Of a stretch of DNA of 64,000 bases, positions 21,902-32,136 are shown piece after piece. Every line of letters starts with the position of its first letter. The first letter of the stretch is position 1. Source of the stretch: Panorpa germanica (lineage: Eukaryota; Arthropoda; Insecta; Mecoptera; Panorpidae); contig OY783208.1 of NCBI GenBank assembly GCA_963678705.1, positions 15,435,782 through 15,499,781 on the forward strand, in the 5' to 3' direction. Made by a program: the position numbers and the translations under genes. The notes under the pieces are model-generated. The model saw only the letters and a program-made list of their open reading frames with translations. It did not search any database and was not told where the DNA came from.

Positions 21902-22164
21902 CCACTATTGCTTTCTCACTCATATCGGATATTAAAGAGACTGTACCTAGAGATAAAGTCTGTAATGATGTCATCATCTTCTAAACCAATCACAACAAAG
22001 CTTATCCACTTACCCCTCACTCCTTACCCCACCCTTACCCCCCTTTTACATTCTTCCAAGTCTAGCCACGCCCCCTCTGCATATCGTGACCTAAATGCAT
22101 CCCCACTCCAATAATTTCCAACTCAATTTCAAATTTAAGCCAGAACCAGCTCTCCTACCCTACT
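21902..22164 (-). repeat. Element A terminal inverted repeat, right outer module
   Basis: Mirror of the left outer module. It ends ...CCTACCCTACT at 22164, then the duplicated ATCAGC. The GCCACGCCCCC box and CCAATCACAAC stretch are on the plus strand here. It differs from the left end by small changes, including a one-base indel in the ATGCAT/ATGCAAT word. Confidence 0.9.
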
Positions 22165-22170
22165 ATCAGC
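22165..22170. repeat. Target-site duplication (right) of element A
   Basis: ATCAGC directly after the element terminus, identical to 5852-5857. Counting one copy only, the retroelement pol frame continues without a shift into 22171 onward. Confidence 0.95.
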
Positions 22171-25100
22171 ATTATCAAAACAGGAGCAAGCTGCTCTAAC
22201 AGAAATAATAAGGCAATGCAGAGAGCCTGGCAGAATAAATGGACCACAAATATCCCTTAGTAAAGACATCATAAATAAAATAGACGTATCACATTTGGAT
22301 AGGGATGACAAGTTGAAAGTCGAACAGATGATAGTTGAGTATAGTGACATATTTGCTGATAAAACCAAACCGTTATCAACCACAACATTAGTGGAACATA
22401 AAATAATCGTGGAAGATGAAACACCCATTTGTAAACCCCCATATCGTGTGCCGTACGCACAGCTGGAATTTTTGAAAACAGAATTAGACCAAATGCTAGC
22501 TCAAGATATTATTGAACCTAGTCAATCACCTTGGGGGTTCCCAGTAGTATTAGTAGAAAAGAAAAGTCAGGATGGCACGAAACAATACCGCATTTGTATA
22601 GACTACCGAGCCTTAAATAAAATAACAAAAAAAGACTATTTCCCACTTCCTATTTTAACGGACACACTTGACCAGTTGGAAAGTTCAAACTGGTATACAA
22701 CTTTAGATTTGTTCAGCGGATATTTCCAGGTGGGAATGGCAGCGGAAAGCCGACAATATACCGCGCTTAACACACCAAACTGCAGATATCAATTTAAGAA
22801 AATGCCAATGGGGCTAGCTTCGTCGTCATACACGTTCCAAAGATTAATGAATCTGGCGTTATCCGGACTGACAGGGATATCGTGTTTAGTATACCTGGAT
22901 GATATCATTATATTCAGTAAAGGGGACATAGATGTCCATATCGCACACATAAAGGAGGTATTCGACAGACTACGAAAGGCGAATCTATCTTTGAAAGCTT
23001 CGAAATGCAAAATTGCACACCCGGAGGTACAATATCTAGGCCACATTATAAACGAATCGGGCATTAGGGCAAATCCAGATAAAATAGAGGCAGTAGTCAA
23101 ATTCCCACAACCGAAGAATGTCAAAGAAGTTAGAGGGTTCTTGGGCTTAACAGGATTTTATAGACGGTTAATTAAAAATTATTCTACAATCGCAAAACCG
23201 TTAACAGCACTGACCAATAAGGACGAACCATTTATATAGGGGGCGGAACAAGAACGAGGATTCCAGACGCTTAAAAACGAACTGATAAAAGAACCAATTT
23301 TGAAGCATCCCGATATTAGTAAAGAATTTGTGTTAACAGTGGACGCCTCCGGGGTCGCAGTTGGGGCCGTATTGAGTCAAGAATATAAGAAAATTCAACA
23401 CCCTATCGCGTACGCAAGTAGACAGTTGATACAGGCGGAACGGAACTACAGTGTAACAGAGCAGGAGTGTTTAGCAGTCATATGGGCTATCCAGAAGTTC
23501 AGACAATACTTATATGGGAAAAAATTTACGATATACACGTATCACATGGCGTTAGTGTGGCTCATGAATATAAAATATCCACACAAAAGTAGGCTGGCGA
23601 GATGGAGTTTGACGTTAGCTGATTATGACTTCGAAATAGTTCATAAACCCGGAGCTCAAAATCAAAATGCCGACGCTTTATCAAGAGTCCTAATTAATAA
23701 CGTAACAAATAAAAGGGCGGAAGAAGAAGAGCCTATATGGGATTTTTCATACATACGTACTGAACAAAGAAGAGACCCGAATATTCAATCGCTGATAGAT
23801 AAAGTCAATAACAACGAAACCAGAGAATATTTATTGGACACAAGGGGAGTGTTATATGAAACAGCCGAAAAAAATAGACACGAACGGATTGTAGCACCGA
23901 GGTCGATGATACCTAAAATATTATTAACCTATCACGACTTACCTATCTCCGGCCATAGTGGCGGAGATAGAACAAAAGACAGAATAAATAGAGCGTTTGT
24001 ATTGGAAGGTATGGGAAAAGAAATCAAAAAATATTGCGATGAGTGTGTGTCGTGTCAACAAAAGAAGACGAACCCGCATTTGCAAAAAGGGCCTTTACAG
24101 CGCTTTCAGATATGGTCCGAACCCGGACAAATGACTCACATAGATATAGTAGGACCTATGCCTCAGGGATCCCGAGGTTCACGATACATACTAACATACC
24201 AGGATGCGTTTACACGGTATTTAACGGCGGTACCATTATTAGACCAGTCTGCAGAAACAGTTGCACGCGCGTTCGTCGAAAATATAATTTGTGTACAGGG
24301 GATACCGCAAAGAATGCTGTCCGACAGGGGCAGTAATTTCATGTCGGAAGTTTTCAAAAAGGTGTGCGAGAGGCTAGGGATTAAAAAACTGGGCACAACA
24401 GCTTATAGGCCTAATTGCAACGGGATAGTTAAGAGAAGCCACCGAACAATAAAAACATATCTGTCACACTATATAGAGAAAGATACCGCGGAGTGGGAAG
24501 ACCACTTACCACTAGCTATATTTGCCTATAATACGTCGGTACACTCGGCGATTAAAGAAACACCTTTCCTTTTAAACTATGGCAGGGACGCGATACTACC
24601 ATTGGAAGAAATCACCAGGCCCAGTAAACCGTGTTATAATTTAGAGACAAATTATGCAGAACAGGTACTGCGTAGGCTAAAACTGGCTTACAAATTGTGT
24701 AAGGAACTAACGGAAATCGCCAGGGAAAAACAGGAGAAGCAGTACAACAAAAAAACAAAGCCCGTTATTATCAAAATAGGTGATGTGGTATTGTTAAAAG
24801 AAGTTGCGTTAAAATCCGGCCAAACAAGAAAGTTAAGTAAACCCTGGGTTGGTCCGTACAGGGTGATGGATATGATCACTAAAGTGACGGCTATAATCAA
24901 AGAGATATATGGAACCAAAGTGCAGACCGTACATGTAGATCGTCTGAAGTTATTCAAAGGGGACTATAGTAGAATGCAGGGAAAGGAGAACCTCAATCCA
25001 GAAGAAAGCGAAACGGAAGAGATCCCGATTGCATATGGCGCTCTCGGAAATAGGGGTAGCCCGATTCGCGGTACCGAAGAGATCAGCCAAGAGAGTATGT

Positions 25101-25294
25101 TACAGACAGGCCCAGACAGTGACACAGAGTCCAGCGAAGCAGACAGCGAATCCGAACAATCGGACGGAACGGATGAGGAGAACGAGTCGGTAAACCCACA
25201 GGTCAGGCCCGCGAATGGGAGCTCAGAGGAATATAGACATAGTTATAACACAAGGAGTAAAGGCAAAGTGCCCGACGAGCCCTGCATAAGATAA
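22171..25294 (+). pseudogene. pol: Retroelement pol, 3' part: RT, RNase H, integrase
   Basis: Continuation of pol after element A. The reverse transcriptase has 'RICIDYRALNKITKKDYFPL', 'LDLFSGYFQVGM', catalytic 'YLDD' (22892-22903) and 'LGHIINESG'. A TAG at 23237-23239 (in 'PFI*GAEQE', normally Trp) stops it before the RNase H. RNase H keeps 'TVDASG' and 'TEQECLAVIWAI', but the usual TDH is TYH (Tyr codon 23540-23542), so a metal-binding Asp is lost. The integrase keeps its HHCC finger ('HDLPISGHSG' to 'CDECVSC') and two Asp (24143 and 24323), but the Glu of D,D-35-E is Lys (24431-24433, 'NGIVKRSHRTIK'). A GPY/F-type end ('WVGPYRVMDM') and an acidic tail follow. The frame ends at 25294. No chromodomain or envelope gene is seen. 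Confidence 0.93.
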
Positions 25295-26526
25295 AGCAAT
25301 ATTTAGAAAAAAAAAGGATAGTCAAAACCAGGAAAAAAAATGACTTTATTTGGGTGTCAACTGCTGGAGGGGAAAGGAAGGTAACGGACGCCATACCTCC
25401 CCCGGGGAGGTAGGCAAAAGGCACACATACCGTTCCAATAGTGAGATATGTAAATATTGTTTATGTGAAGAATAAGGTGAGCATGATGTTAGATTTAGAA
25501 AAGAAAATTAAGAAACAAGGTACGCAACAACTTTGGATCGGTTCGCGAATATAAAATAGGAAAAAAATAGGTTTATAAAAACCGTATGTTTTTTCTTAAG
25601 AAGGAGAGTATTTGTAACCATCCGAAGCCACTGGTCTGTCAGCAGGATGAATTAAACTATAACCGTCCAAGGTCAATTGAAAGAAATGTAATTGTGTTTT
25701 GACAACAATGGATAGGAATATAACCAGCTCTCGAGGCTCCAGCGAACGAACAGTTTTTATATAGAGAATTCAAGCAACAACAGCTCTGGGAGGAACATCG
25801 AGTTATTTTGCTAAATACGATTGGTATTAGTTAATTGTTATACATAGAATTGATATTAAGTTAAAATATTTAGCATCCGTCCTAATTAAGAAAAATACTA
25901 ATGTAATTAAGTGTTTAGAGGAATAAATAAAACGAATAGATTACGTATTTTAACAAAAAAAAGTGTTTAATTGAGTGATTAGTAACTTACATTAGTAAGT
26001 GATCAAAGGTATTCTACAGAGTGTAATTGTGCAATCCTTAATAAATAAATAAGTAGACAAATAAGATAAAATTGTGGAAGGGAAAACTCGTGTTTTATTT
26101 AGAAAGTTGGGTAAAATAAACTGGGTAAATTTAAATAGTGATTAACTAAGTGATAGCTGGTTCCTCACAGCTAGGCGGGCAACCATAGCAGAGACGCAAG
26201 AGAGACAAGAAAAGGCTGGTAACATAAACTATTTGAGCGAACCTCGAACTTGTTAGTAAGCGAGATCACCTCACTCCGTAACGCACTAGGGGGGGTCACA
26301 CACGGAGTACGGAACACGTTGTGTTTACTTTTGTAGAAAATTCTATTTATTTGACGTTGAAAACAACAAGAAGTTTTATGTTTTGTATCCCCGTTGTCCA
26401 TTTGTGGTAAAATAAAACCCTTCCGTCGCCCCGTCCCATCGTGCACGTGTTAGCAACGGATGGTTGTTGTTGTGTGTGCTCAGTTGTTGGTTTGTTTGTA
26501 CCGCAGTGTTCTTGTTATTGTTTCAG
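25295..26526. other. Retroelement 3' region and rest of the FReD intron
   Basis: No gene. It contains purine-rich tracts that could prime plus-strand synthesis (GGAGGGGAAAGGAAGG near 25367, and AAGAAGGAGAGTATT ending at 25612), then a candidate LTR from 25613. The last part, from about 26170, should be host intron. It ends with a TTTCAG acceptor at 26526. Confidence 0.45.
25613..26169 (+). repeat. Candidate 3' LTR of the gypsy element (uncertain)
   Basis: Starts TGTAACC directly after a purine-rich tract, a common gypsy arrangement. It contains a TATATA stretch and several AATAAA signals and may end in ...CTCACA. No matching 5' LTR was found upstream of gag, so both borders are guesses. Confidence 0.25.
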
Positions 26527-26662
26527 GCGACTCAATTACCACCAGCGGCCACAACCTAAACGGAATGAAATTCACTACGTTTGACAAGGATGAGGACGAG
26601 GACTCTGGTAATTGTGCTATAGAGCGGAAAGGAGCTTGGTGCTACAAAGATTGTTCGCACAG
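26527..26662 (+). CDS. Fibrinogen-related domain gene, exon d (calcium site)
   Basis: Picks up the frame of exon c across the 25.2-kb intron. It encodes 'GHNLNGMKFTTFDKDEDED', then 'SGNCAIERKGAWCYKDCSH'. This is the calcium-binding and ligand-pocket half of the FReD: the Asp-rich D-K-D-E-D loop followed by the N-C-A ... W-x-x-x-C disulphide pair. A Cys replaces the more usual Trp or Tyr in 'GAWCYKDC', leaving a possible extra thiol. The acceptor is TTTCAG at 26526 and the donor is AG|GTAACT after 26662, in phase 2. Confidence 0.93.
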
Positions 26663-27360
26663 GTAACTATCTCCACCTGTGTCTGCGTCACGTGACGTGT
26701 GATGTGACAATCGTCTAGAGTGTAGATTTGCCACCTCATCAGATATCCAGGCCCAGACACATTATCTCTATGCCATGGGTTTACTTATACCTACTCCGGG
26801 TCTACGAGTTCTGTCACAAAACACACAATTCGTTTCCATGTCACAACATTTTCTCCGCGGTAGTTTAGGAATATGATTTCGTTAAATATTCAAACTTTTA
26901 GTAAATATCAACCAATTTATTAAACTGAAAATAAGACATTATACTTAAACTAGTAAAATATACCCGTAATAAAACCGAGACACTAACTTCTATAGTTGTC
27001 CTACTCTTTTTAATACACGTCCTATATTTAGGTAAACTTTTTTACATTTACCAGATATTGTTATACAGATTATAATAGGAAAAATATTCGTTTGACACAA
27101 ATTTATGTTTTCCGTTGACCGCGTGATTAAAAGTAGTTTTAATAGATATAAATTATTAGATTAAAAAACATGCAGCAACCCAATAAAACTCTTATCGCTA
27201 TGTTGCGCATTTAGATTTTAGTAAGTAATGATTTTCAGTAAATTGACTAAAATATATTTCAGTACAGAGTTCATGGCAACATTCTGTTGTTGTCAGTTGG
27301 TAACCCTGATCCTTTTATGTTCACCCTCTGTTTCTCAGTAACGTTGTGTTTTACTTGCAG
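26663..27360. other. Last FReD intron
   Basis: About 0.7 kb of AT-rich intron with no gene seen. It ends with a good pyrimidine tract and TTGCAG at 27360. Confidence 0.7.
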
Positions 27361-27478
27361 CAATTTGAACGGTCCGTACCACGATACGGCTGTGTCTGGC
27401 AGGGACACAATGAACTGGCGTTACAACTTTGAATACCGCGCCCTTAAAACAGCGCGGATGCTGATCAGAAGAAAATGA
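27361..27478 (+). CDS. Fibrinogen-related domain gene, last exon
   Basis: Encodes '(S)NLNGPYHDTAVSGRDTMNW', then 'FEYRALKTARMLIRRK' and TGA at 27476-27478. The 'SNLNG.Y' start and the 'LKxxxMxIR' finish are the standard C-terminus of the FReD, so the domain is complete from exon a to here (about 220 residues). 'MNWRYNFEYRALK' replaces the more usual 'W..W.GY.YSLK'. The gene remains open in all five exons, so nothing here says it is a pseudogene despite the transposon load. Confidence 0.93.
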
Positions 27479-27513
27479 TCAGCGCAAAACAATATCACAG
27501 AGGGGGGGAAAGA

Positions 27514-27519
27514 AATAAA
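27514..27519 (+). terminator. Possible polyadenylation signal of the FReD gene
   Basis: AATAAA 36 bases after the stop codon, in a plausible place for a short 3' UTR. Not proven; AATAAA is frequent in AT-rich DNA. Confidence 0.45.
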
Positions 27520-28063
27520 ACGAAGGAAACCACGAGTCAAAGAGAGAGATATAAAGACGCAGTAGGATTAACTAGAGGCTTTAATTAGTCCGACATCTAA
27601 ATTAAATAAAAATTCCTCTTGTAAAACTAAATTTTTCATGAGTTTGGCTTTGGTTTCAAAAGTGCAAAAGTGGTGTCCAAAAGGCGACTACTAAATTATT
27701 TTAATAACGTTAATGTGGCAACCCAAACAATGGGGAACATGCCTACAAGTTAAAATTTATTAATTTACTTAAAACCATGGAAAATCGTGTACGGATCATT
27801 AGTGAGACATCTCCGAAAAATCGAAGTTTGAGTTCAGTATGCAGTTGTGTGCAATATTGTACTCCATATTCAGGTCAATACTCAGATAACTCATACAAGC
27901 ACATGAAATGTCTCATTAATGAACTAGACGATTGAAATATGAGTTACTCAAAAGCCAACATAGTTAAACCTTTCCAAAAATGACTCTAAAGAATGAATGT
28001 TTTCTACTGCATGGAGGCGCAAAGCCTAATGTAGAAGCTACAAAAAGAAGAAGAGAACCTTTT

Positions 28064-28213
28064 GGTAATTAAAAAGAATTTTATTTGTTCCATTAAAATT
28101 TACAAAAATCAGAAAATGTCAAACAATAGATTTAACCACGTTATCTTCTGGGCGGCTCATCTAGTAAGTTGTTTCTCGGTGGGGACAAAACTTTGCAACT
28201 ATGTTATAATCTA
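28064..28213 (+). repeat. Left arm of a 2.9-kb fold-back pair
   Basis: About 150 bp, from GGTAATTAAAAAGA... through TAGTAAGTTGTTTCTCGGTG to ...GCAACTATGTTATAAT. It recurs inverted at 30846-30986 with many shared words. The pair could be the ends of a non-autonomous transposon or two copies of a dispersed repeat in opposite orientation. Confidence 0.7.
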
Positions 28214-30111
28214 TGTACCGGTAAGCTATTGGGCTCAAATTTCGCACAAACTCTTTTTGCAGACGACAATGCAACATTCAGGTAAAATGACTTTTTCCTG
28301 GACAATTCGTGTGTCAACAGATGTGACATTTCTGTAAACCAGATGATAAATACACTGTTAAAAAAACTTAATAAATTTTAGGAACATTTCTAAAGCATAT
28401 TTTAGGGCCAGGCATTGAGAAACGTTCAGATCCCGTTTATTAATTTTCATACAGTCCGTTTAATAGAATTGTTTAAGAAATTCAAAAGAAAATTAAAGGC
28501 AAAGCATTTTAAAGAATTTATTAAATGCTTCCTAATTTTAGTAAGCATTGTCTATTAAAATTGTGTTAAAACTAAGAATATTTTTAACAGTGTAGGAAAT
28601 CGTGTTCTTATATTAATTTTTGTTCTGATCTAATTTGAGTTCGATAGCTTACCCGAAAATAATTCAAAACCCGGTTGCAAAATTTTGACACCAGTGGCCT
28701 AAAAAAAAACAAAACTAAAATTTCCTTTAGGAAAAGAATTATTCTGGAAGTAGTTTTAAATAGTTGCATTAAATAGCAAAATCTCTCTCTCTCTCTTTCT
28801 CTTTCTCTTTCTCTCACTTGTTTTTATTATAAAGTTATATATTTACTGAAGTAATAATCAATAGAAATATTTCCATAGAAAGAGTTTAGTAAAGCCGCCA
28901 TCTCGAATATTATTTTAAATTTAAAATAAATAATATGAATGTAATAATAAAAATAGATTGTGTTTTAATAAATAAATAGATAAATGATAAAAAGCAGGGT
29001 TGCGGATTCGGAAAAAAATACAGATTTTCCTATTTGAAATTATCTTTATTAAAATATTTAAATGAACTAAGATGTTTTGTCCCTTTAATTATTCTGGTTC
29101 ATTAATTGTTTATATTTTTAAAATTATTGGGACTATTTAAAACAAATCACATTTGAGATCCTGATAGTTAACTTTATTAGTGCATGTAATATACATTTTA
29201 AGAATTTAGGATATTGTTCACAACACAAATGAAAGTGTGTCAAACCAATCTTTTACAAATTCATTGTGAAGTATAGCAGATTTACTCTTAACTGAATGGA
29301 GTCTAAGATAAAGTCGTAGGTTGGCTATAATTTTCTCTTGAAAGCCCTGGCTTTCAAGTTTAATAAAACTAAGTATTACTTATTTTAAATGGCCGTCAGT
29401 AATTTGGTGGTGGGATAATATCTCTTCTGATTTTCGAACGCATGCTTTTGCTAATCGGTTTCAACTTCATTCCATTGCTTCATATGGTCAGCCAATAAAA
29501 CATCCTTCCTAATCGCAGGATTCGTTTCGTGCAACAAAAAATCATTAAATTACTATTTCTTCATAAACATACGTATAGGAAAACTGCTGAACTTCTAGTT
29601 ATAACAAAAGCCATGTAATCCACATAAAAAGAATTATCAGTAATTCGTTAGATAGTTATTCAAGTTATTTCTCTTTAAATGAACATGTTAACTAACTTAT
29701 GCTATTTTAGGATAGATTTAACAAAAGAAAATACTGGATTTGTGAGCAGGAGACACGGAAGACCATCAAAAAGAAAATATTAATATTAATAGCAAATATT
29801 AATAAACATTAATAGTTACAATTAAGGGGCTCATTGTGTAACTACTTAACTGACGTCTGTTAACTTCTGACGATTTTTCAAAGACCAATAATTTACAAAT
29901 TAGACTAATTATGCCAGTTCAAAGGTATGGCATCCATTTTGCTCCTTATTTAAGATCTTTTGGTAGTTTTGTGAAAGCTTACGTAGCTTAGTTTAGAAAA
30001 TAAGGCCTAGGTAGCAGACGTCAGATGGGCAGTTACAAAATAGACCCCTTTGTGTAGCAGTAACAATGAGTTCAGCAGCCAGTACAAAATCAAGACTCAC
30101 GTGATTAACTT
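28214..30111. other. Sequence inside the fold-back pair, no gene
   Basis: AT-rich with many stops in all frames. A CT microsatellite lies at 28782-28815. A GTCCCTTTAATT block near 29078 resembles those near 2370 and 39850. No protein family recognised. Confidence 0.5.
28782..28815. repeat. CT/CTTT microsatellite
   Basis: CT repeats that grade into CTTTCT repeats. Any ORF through it is low-complexity only. Confidence 0.95.
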
Positions 30112-30218
30112 GTTATGCAGATGTGCAACCGGTGGGGCCTTTTAGTATTTTATTTGTAATAATGCCCCTAAGGTCTATACCAACTTTCAGATCTATGCGA
30201 ATTATAGCTAACTTACCC
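30112..30218. repeat. Dispersed repeat, copy 1
   Basis: Shares CTTTTAGTATTTTATTTG, CCCTAAGGT, TACCAACTTTCAG, TCTATGCGAA and a TTACCC end, in the same order, with 38860-38965. Diverged copies of one interspersed repeat; class unknown. Confidence 0.75.
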
Positions 30219-30845
30219 ATATGATATCGTTTATGTTACCGGGTTATAATATAAAGTAACGTTTAACTATTTGTTGTTTTTTCAGGTTCATAACTCGGTG
30301 TTGTTTGTGTGATACCAACAGCTGTTAGTCATAGAAAGTGCAGCCATCTATTAGCGGTTAGATAATATTTAAATTAGGTAGTGAACTTAGGTTTCTTATT
30401 CTTTATTAAAATATTGGTTAATAAACGTAAAATTGACGAAGATATATCTATTTAAAAATTAAATTTTGTTTTACTAAATTATATCTCAGAAGTTTATGAC
30501 GTCACGAACTGAATAGAATATAATATGTAGTGTTATTTATTTCAAAATCATTGGGTATTTAAGGGATTCATTTTTATTTATATATTTCAATACAATGAAT
30601 TTTTTATTATACATTTATAATACTTATTTTATAATTAGGATAGCTGCTTTACTTAACTCTTTCTATGGAAGGCGCGCGTTATTTGAATATTATTTAATAA
30701 ATACATAAATTTGTAATAAAGAAGGGAAAGAGATTGAGAGAGAAAAAGATTTTCCACTATTTAAGCAATTTTTCATTTTTTTTAATTTTAGTTTAATTTT
30801 TTTTTATAAGTTCATTTGGGTCAAAACTTTGCAATTGTGTTTTAA

Positions 30846-30986
30846 ATTATAACATCGTTGCAAAGTTTTGTCCCCACCGAGAAACAACTTACTAGAACAA
30901 CGCTCCCGCAACGGTTAAGTCCATTGATTGATATTTTCTGATTTTTGTACATTTTAATTGAACAAATAAAAATCTTTTTAATTGCC
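30846..30986 (-). repeat. Right arm of the fold-back pair
   Basis: Reverse-complement match to 28064-28213, with the shared core CACCGAGAAACAACTTACTA. The arm also has a small local dyad (CAAAACTTTGCAA ... TTGCAAAGTTTTG) at its outer edge. Confidence 0.7.
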
Positions 30987-31144
30987 AAACGGATTCTTTC
31001 TCTATGAATTAGAAAACATTCATTCCGTGTTTTATTTTTTGGACTTAACTGCGTTGGCAACTCATGTTCAGTTCATTATTAAGACATTTACGAATATTCG
31101 AGATTTAAAAGGTCAAGTTGTATTTATTAGTTATCTGAGTATAG

Positions 31145-31388
31145 AACGTAATGGGAACGTAACTTGAACACGTACTGGGAACGTAACTTGAACGTAATGG
31201 GAACTACGTTCCCATTACGTTTAAGTTACGTTGAATTATGTTCAAGTTACGTTCCCATTACGTTCATGTTACGTTCCCATTACGTTCAAGTTACGTTCCC
31301 ATTACGTTCAAGTTACGTTCCCATTACGTTCAAGTTACGTTCCCATTACGTTCAAGTTACGTTCCCATTACGTTCAAGTTACGTTCGA
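31145..31388. repeat. 22-bp tandem repeat (two 11-bp half-units), element C
   Basis: About six regular copies of ACGTTCCCATT plus ACGTTCAAGTT from 31247 on, preceded by inverted and variant units and an abrupt GGGAACTACGTTCCC dyad near 31200. Same unit family as 14101-14620 and 56755-56970. It reads open in three frames only because the unit has no stop. Confidence 0.95.
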
Positions 31389-31477
31389 ACTATTTAAAGT
31401 TTGTATGTCACAATGTTGACTGACTTAAAAAACCACAATCTTAGGCAGTGTAGAGCCCAGACCCACAGCTAGATAGA

Positions 31478-31600
31478 CAAACAGAGAGAGAGAAAGAGAG
31501 ATAGCTAGAGAGAAAGAGAGAGAGAGAGAGAGATAGCTAGAGAGAGAGATAGCTAGAGAGACAGCTACAGAGACAGGCAGAGAGAGAGAAAGAGAGGGTA
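31478..31600. repeat. GA-rich tract with flanking inverted repeat
   Basis: GAGAGA and ATAGCTAGAGAG repeats. The tract is bracketed by AGAGCCCAGACCCA (about 31446) and TGGGTTTGGGCTCT (about 31638), which could fold into a stem. Confidence 0.85.
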
Positions 31601-32136
31601 CAGTTTGGGGCGGGGTGTCCCGGGTAGGGGTCTGGGCCTGGGTTTGGGCTCTAAACTAAATCTCTCTCTGCGGGTGTGTAACCTAACCTACACCACTATT
31701 CCAATATTCCAAGTTACATTCCCATTACGTTGGTATGATAATAAGAAATAAAATATTGGTTTTTTGACATGCCTGCATTCACTAATGAATTGATTTGGGT
31801 ACTGCTCCTGCATATAACGTATACAATTGTCATCCACTTTATGTACGCATACATTAATATGTCTATGCATATATATTAGAGCTCTTATGACCAGTGTTAA
31901 TCATATAAGAATTATATATAACAAAACATTACTAATAAAATATGTGTATCTTATTTTATATGGATGTAATAAAACATTAAATCTTATAATAATAAAACTC
32001 AATGGTTTGTGTTTATATATTATTATTTATTTACAAATATGCTATTTTTCAATTGTTATATAAATATACATTTTAATTATCTTAACTAAAACAGATATAA
32101 ATTTATACAAAACTTAAACTTAACTTAAAATTAGTA

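Larger units (their letters stand above)
5858..22164. mobile_element. Element A: palindromic Maverick/Polinton-like element
   Basis: A 16,307-bp element with matching inverted ends (AGTAGGGTAGGAGAGCTGG...) and the 6-bp duplication ATCAGC. It inserted into the pol gene of a retroelement. The outer about 4.5 kb on each side (5858 to about 10390, and about 17640 to 22164) are inverted copies, each with the terminus, a two-exon 200-residue ORF and the N-terminal part of a type-B DNA polymerase. The centre holds extra, scrambled polymerase fragments and an 11-bp-based repeat array with a perfect dyad. No integrase, packaging ATPase, capsid or protease gene is visible. It therefore looks like a reduced derivative that needed functions in trans. 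Family assignment rests on the polymerase motifs, the 6-bp duplication, the AG termini and the relation to element B, which does carry integrase. Confidence 0.88.
2788..25294 (+). mobile_element. Ty3/gypsy-type LTR retroelement interrupted by element A
   Basis: Gag and pol of one Ty3/gypsy-type retroelement lie in the sense orientation of the host gene intron. The order is gag (2788-3993), protease, macrodomain and linker (4038-5857), then after the 16.3-kb insertion reverse transcriptase, RNase H and integrase (22171-25294). Discounting the insertion and one copy of its 6-bp target duplication, the pol reading frame runs straight across the breakpoint. No envelope-like ORF is seen. The copy is dead: besides the insertion it has an in-frame stop at 23237-23239, an RNase H active-site change and an integrase active-site change. 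The element borders are uncertain because the LTR pair could not be matched. Confidence 0.92.

Noticed and set aside
25295-26160. Envelope gene of the gypsy element
   Set aside because: No ORF of useful length follows integrase.
31145-31388. CRISPR-like look of short regular repeats
   Set aside because: The units are contiguous with no unique spacers, and the context is eukaryotic.
31164-31423. Three overlapping open frames of 60-80 residues
   Set aside because: They are translations of the 22-bp repeat in different frames; the unit simply lacks stops.
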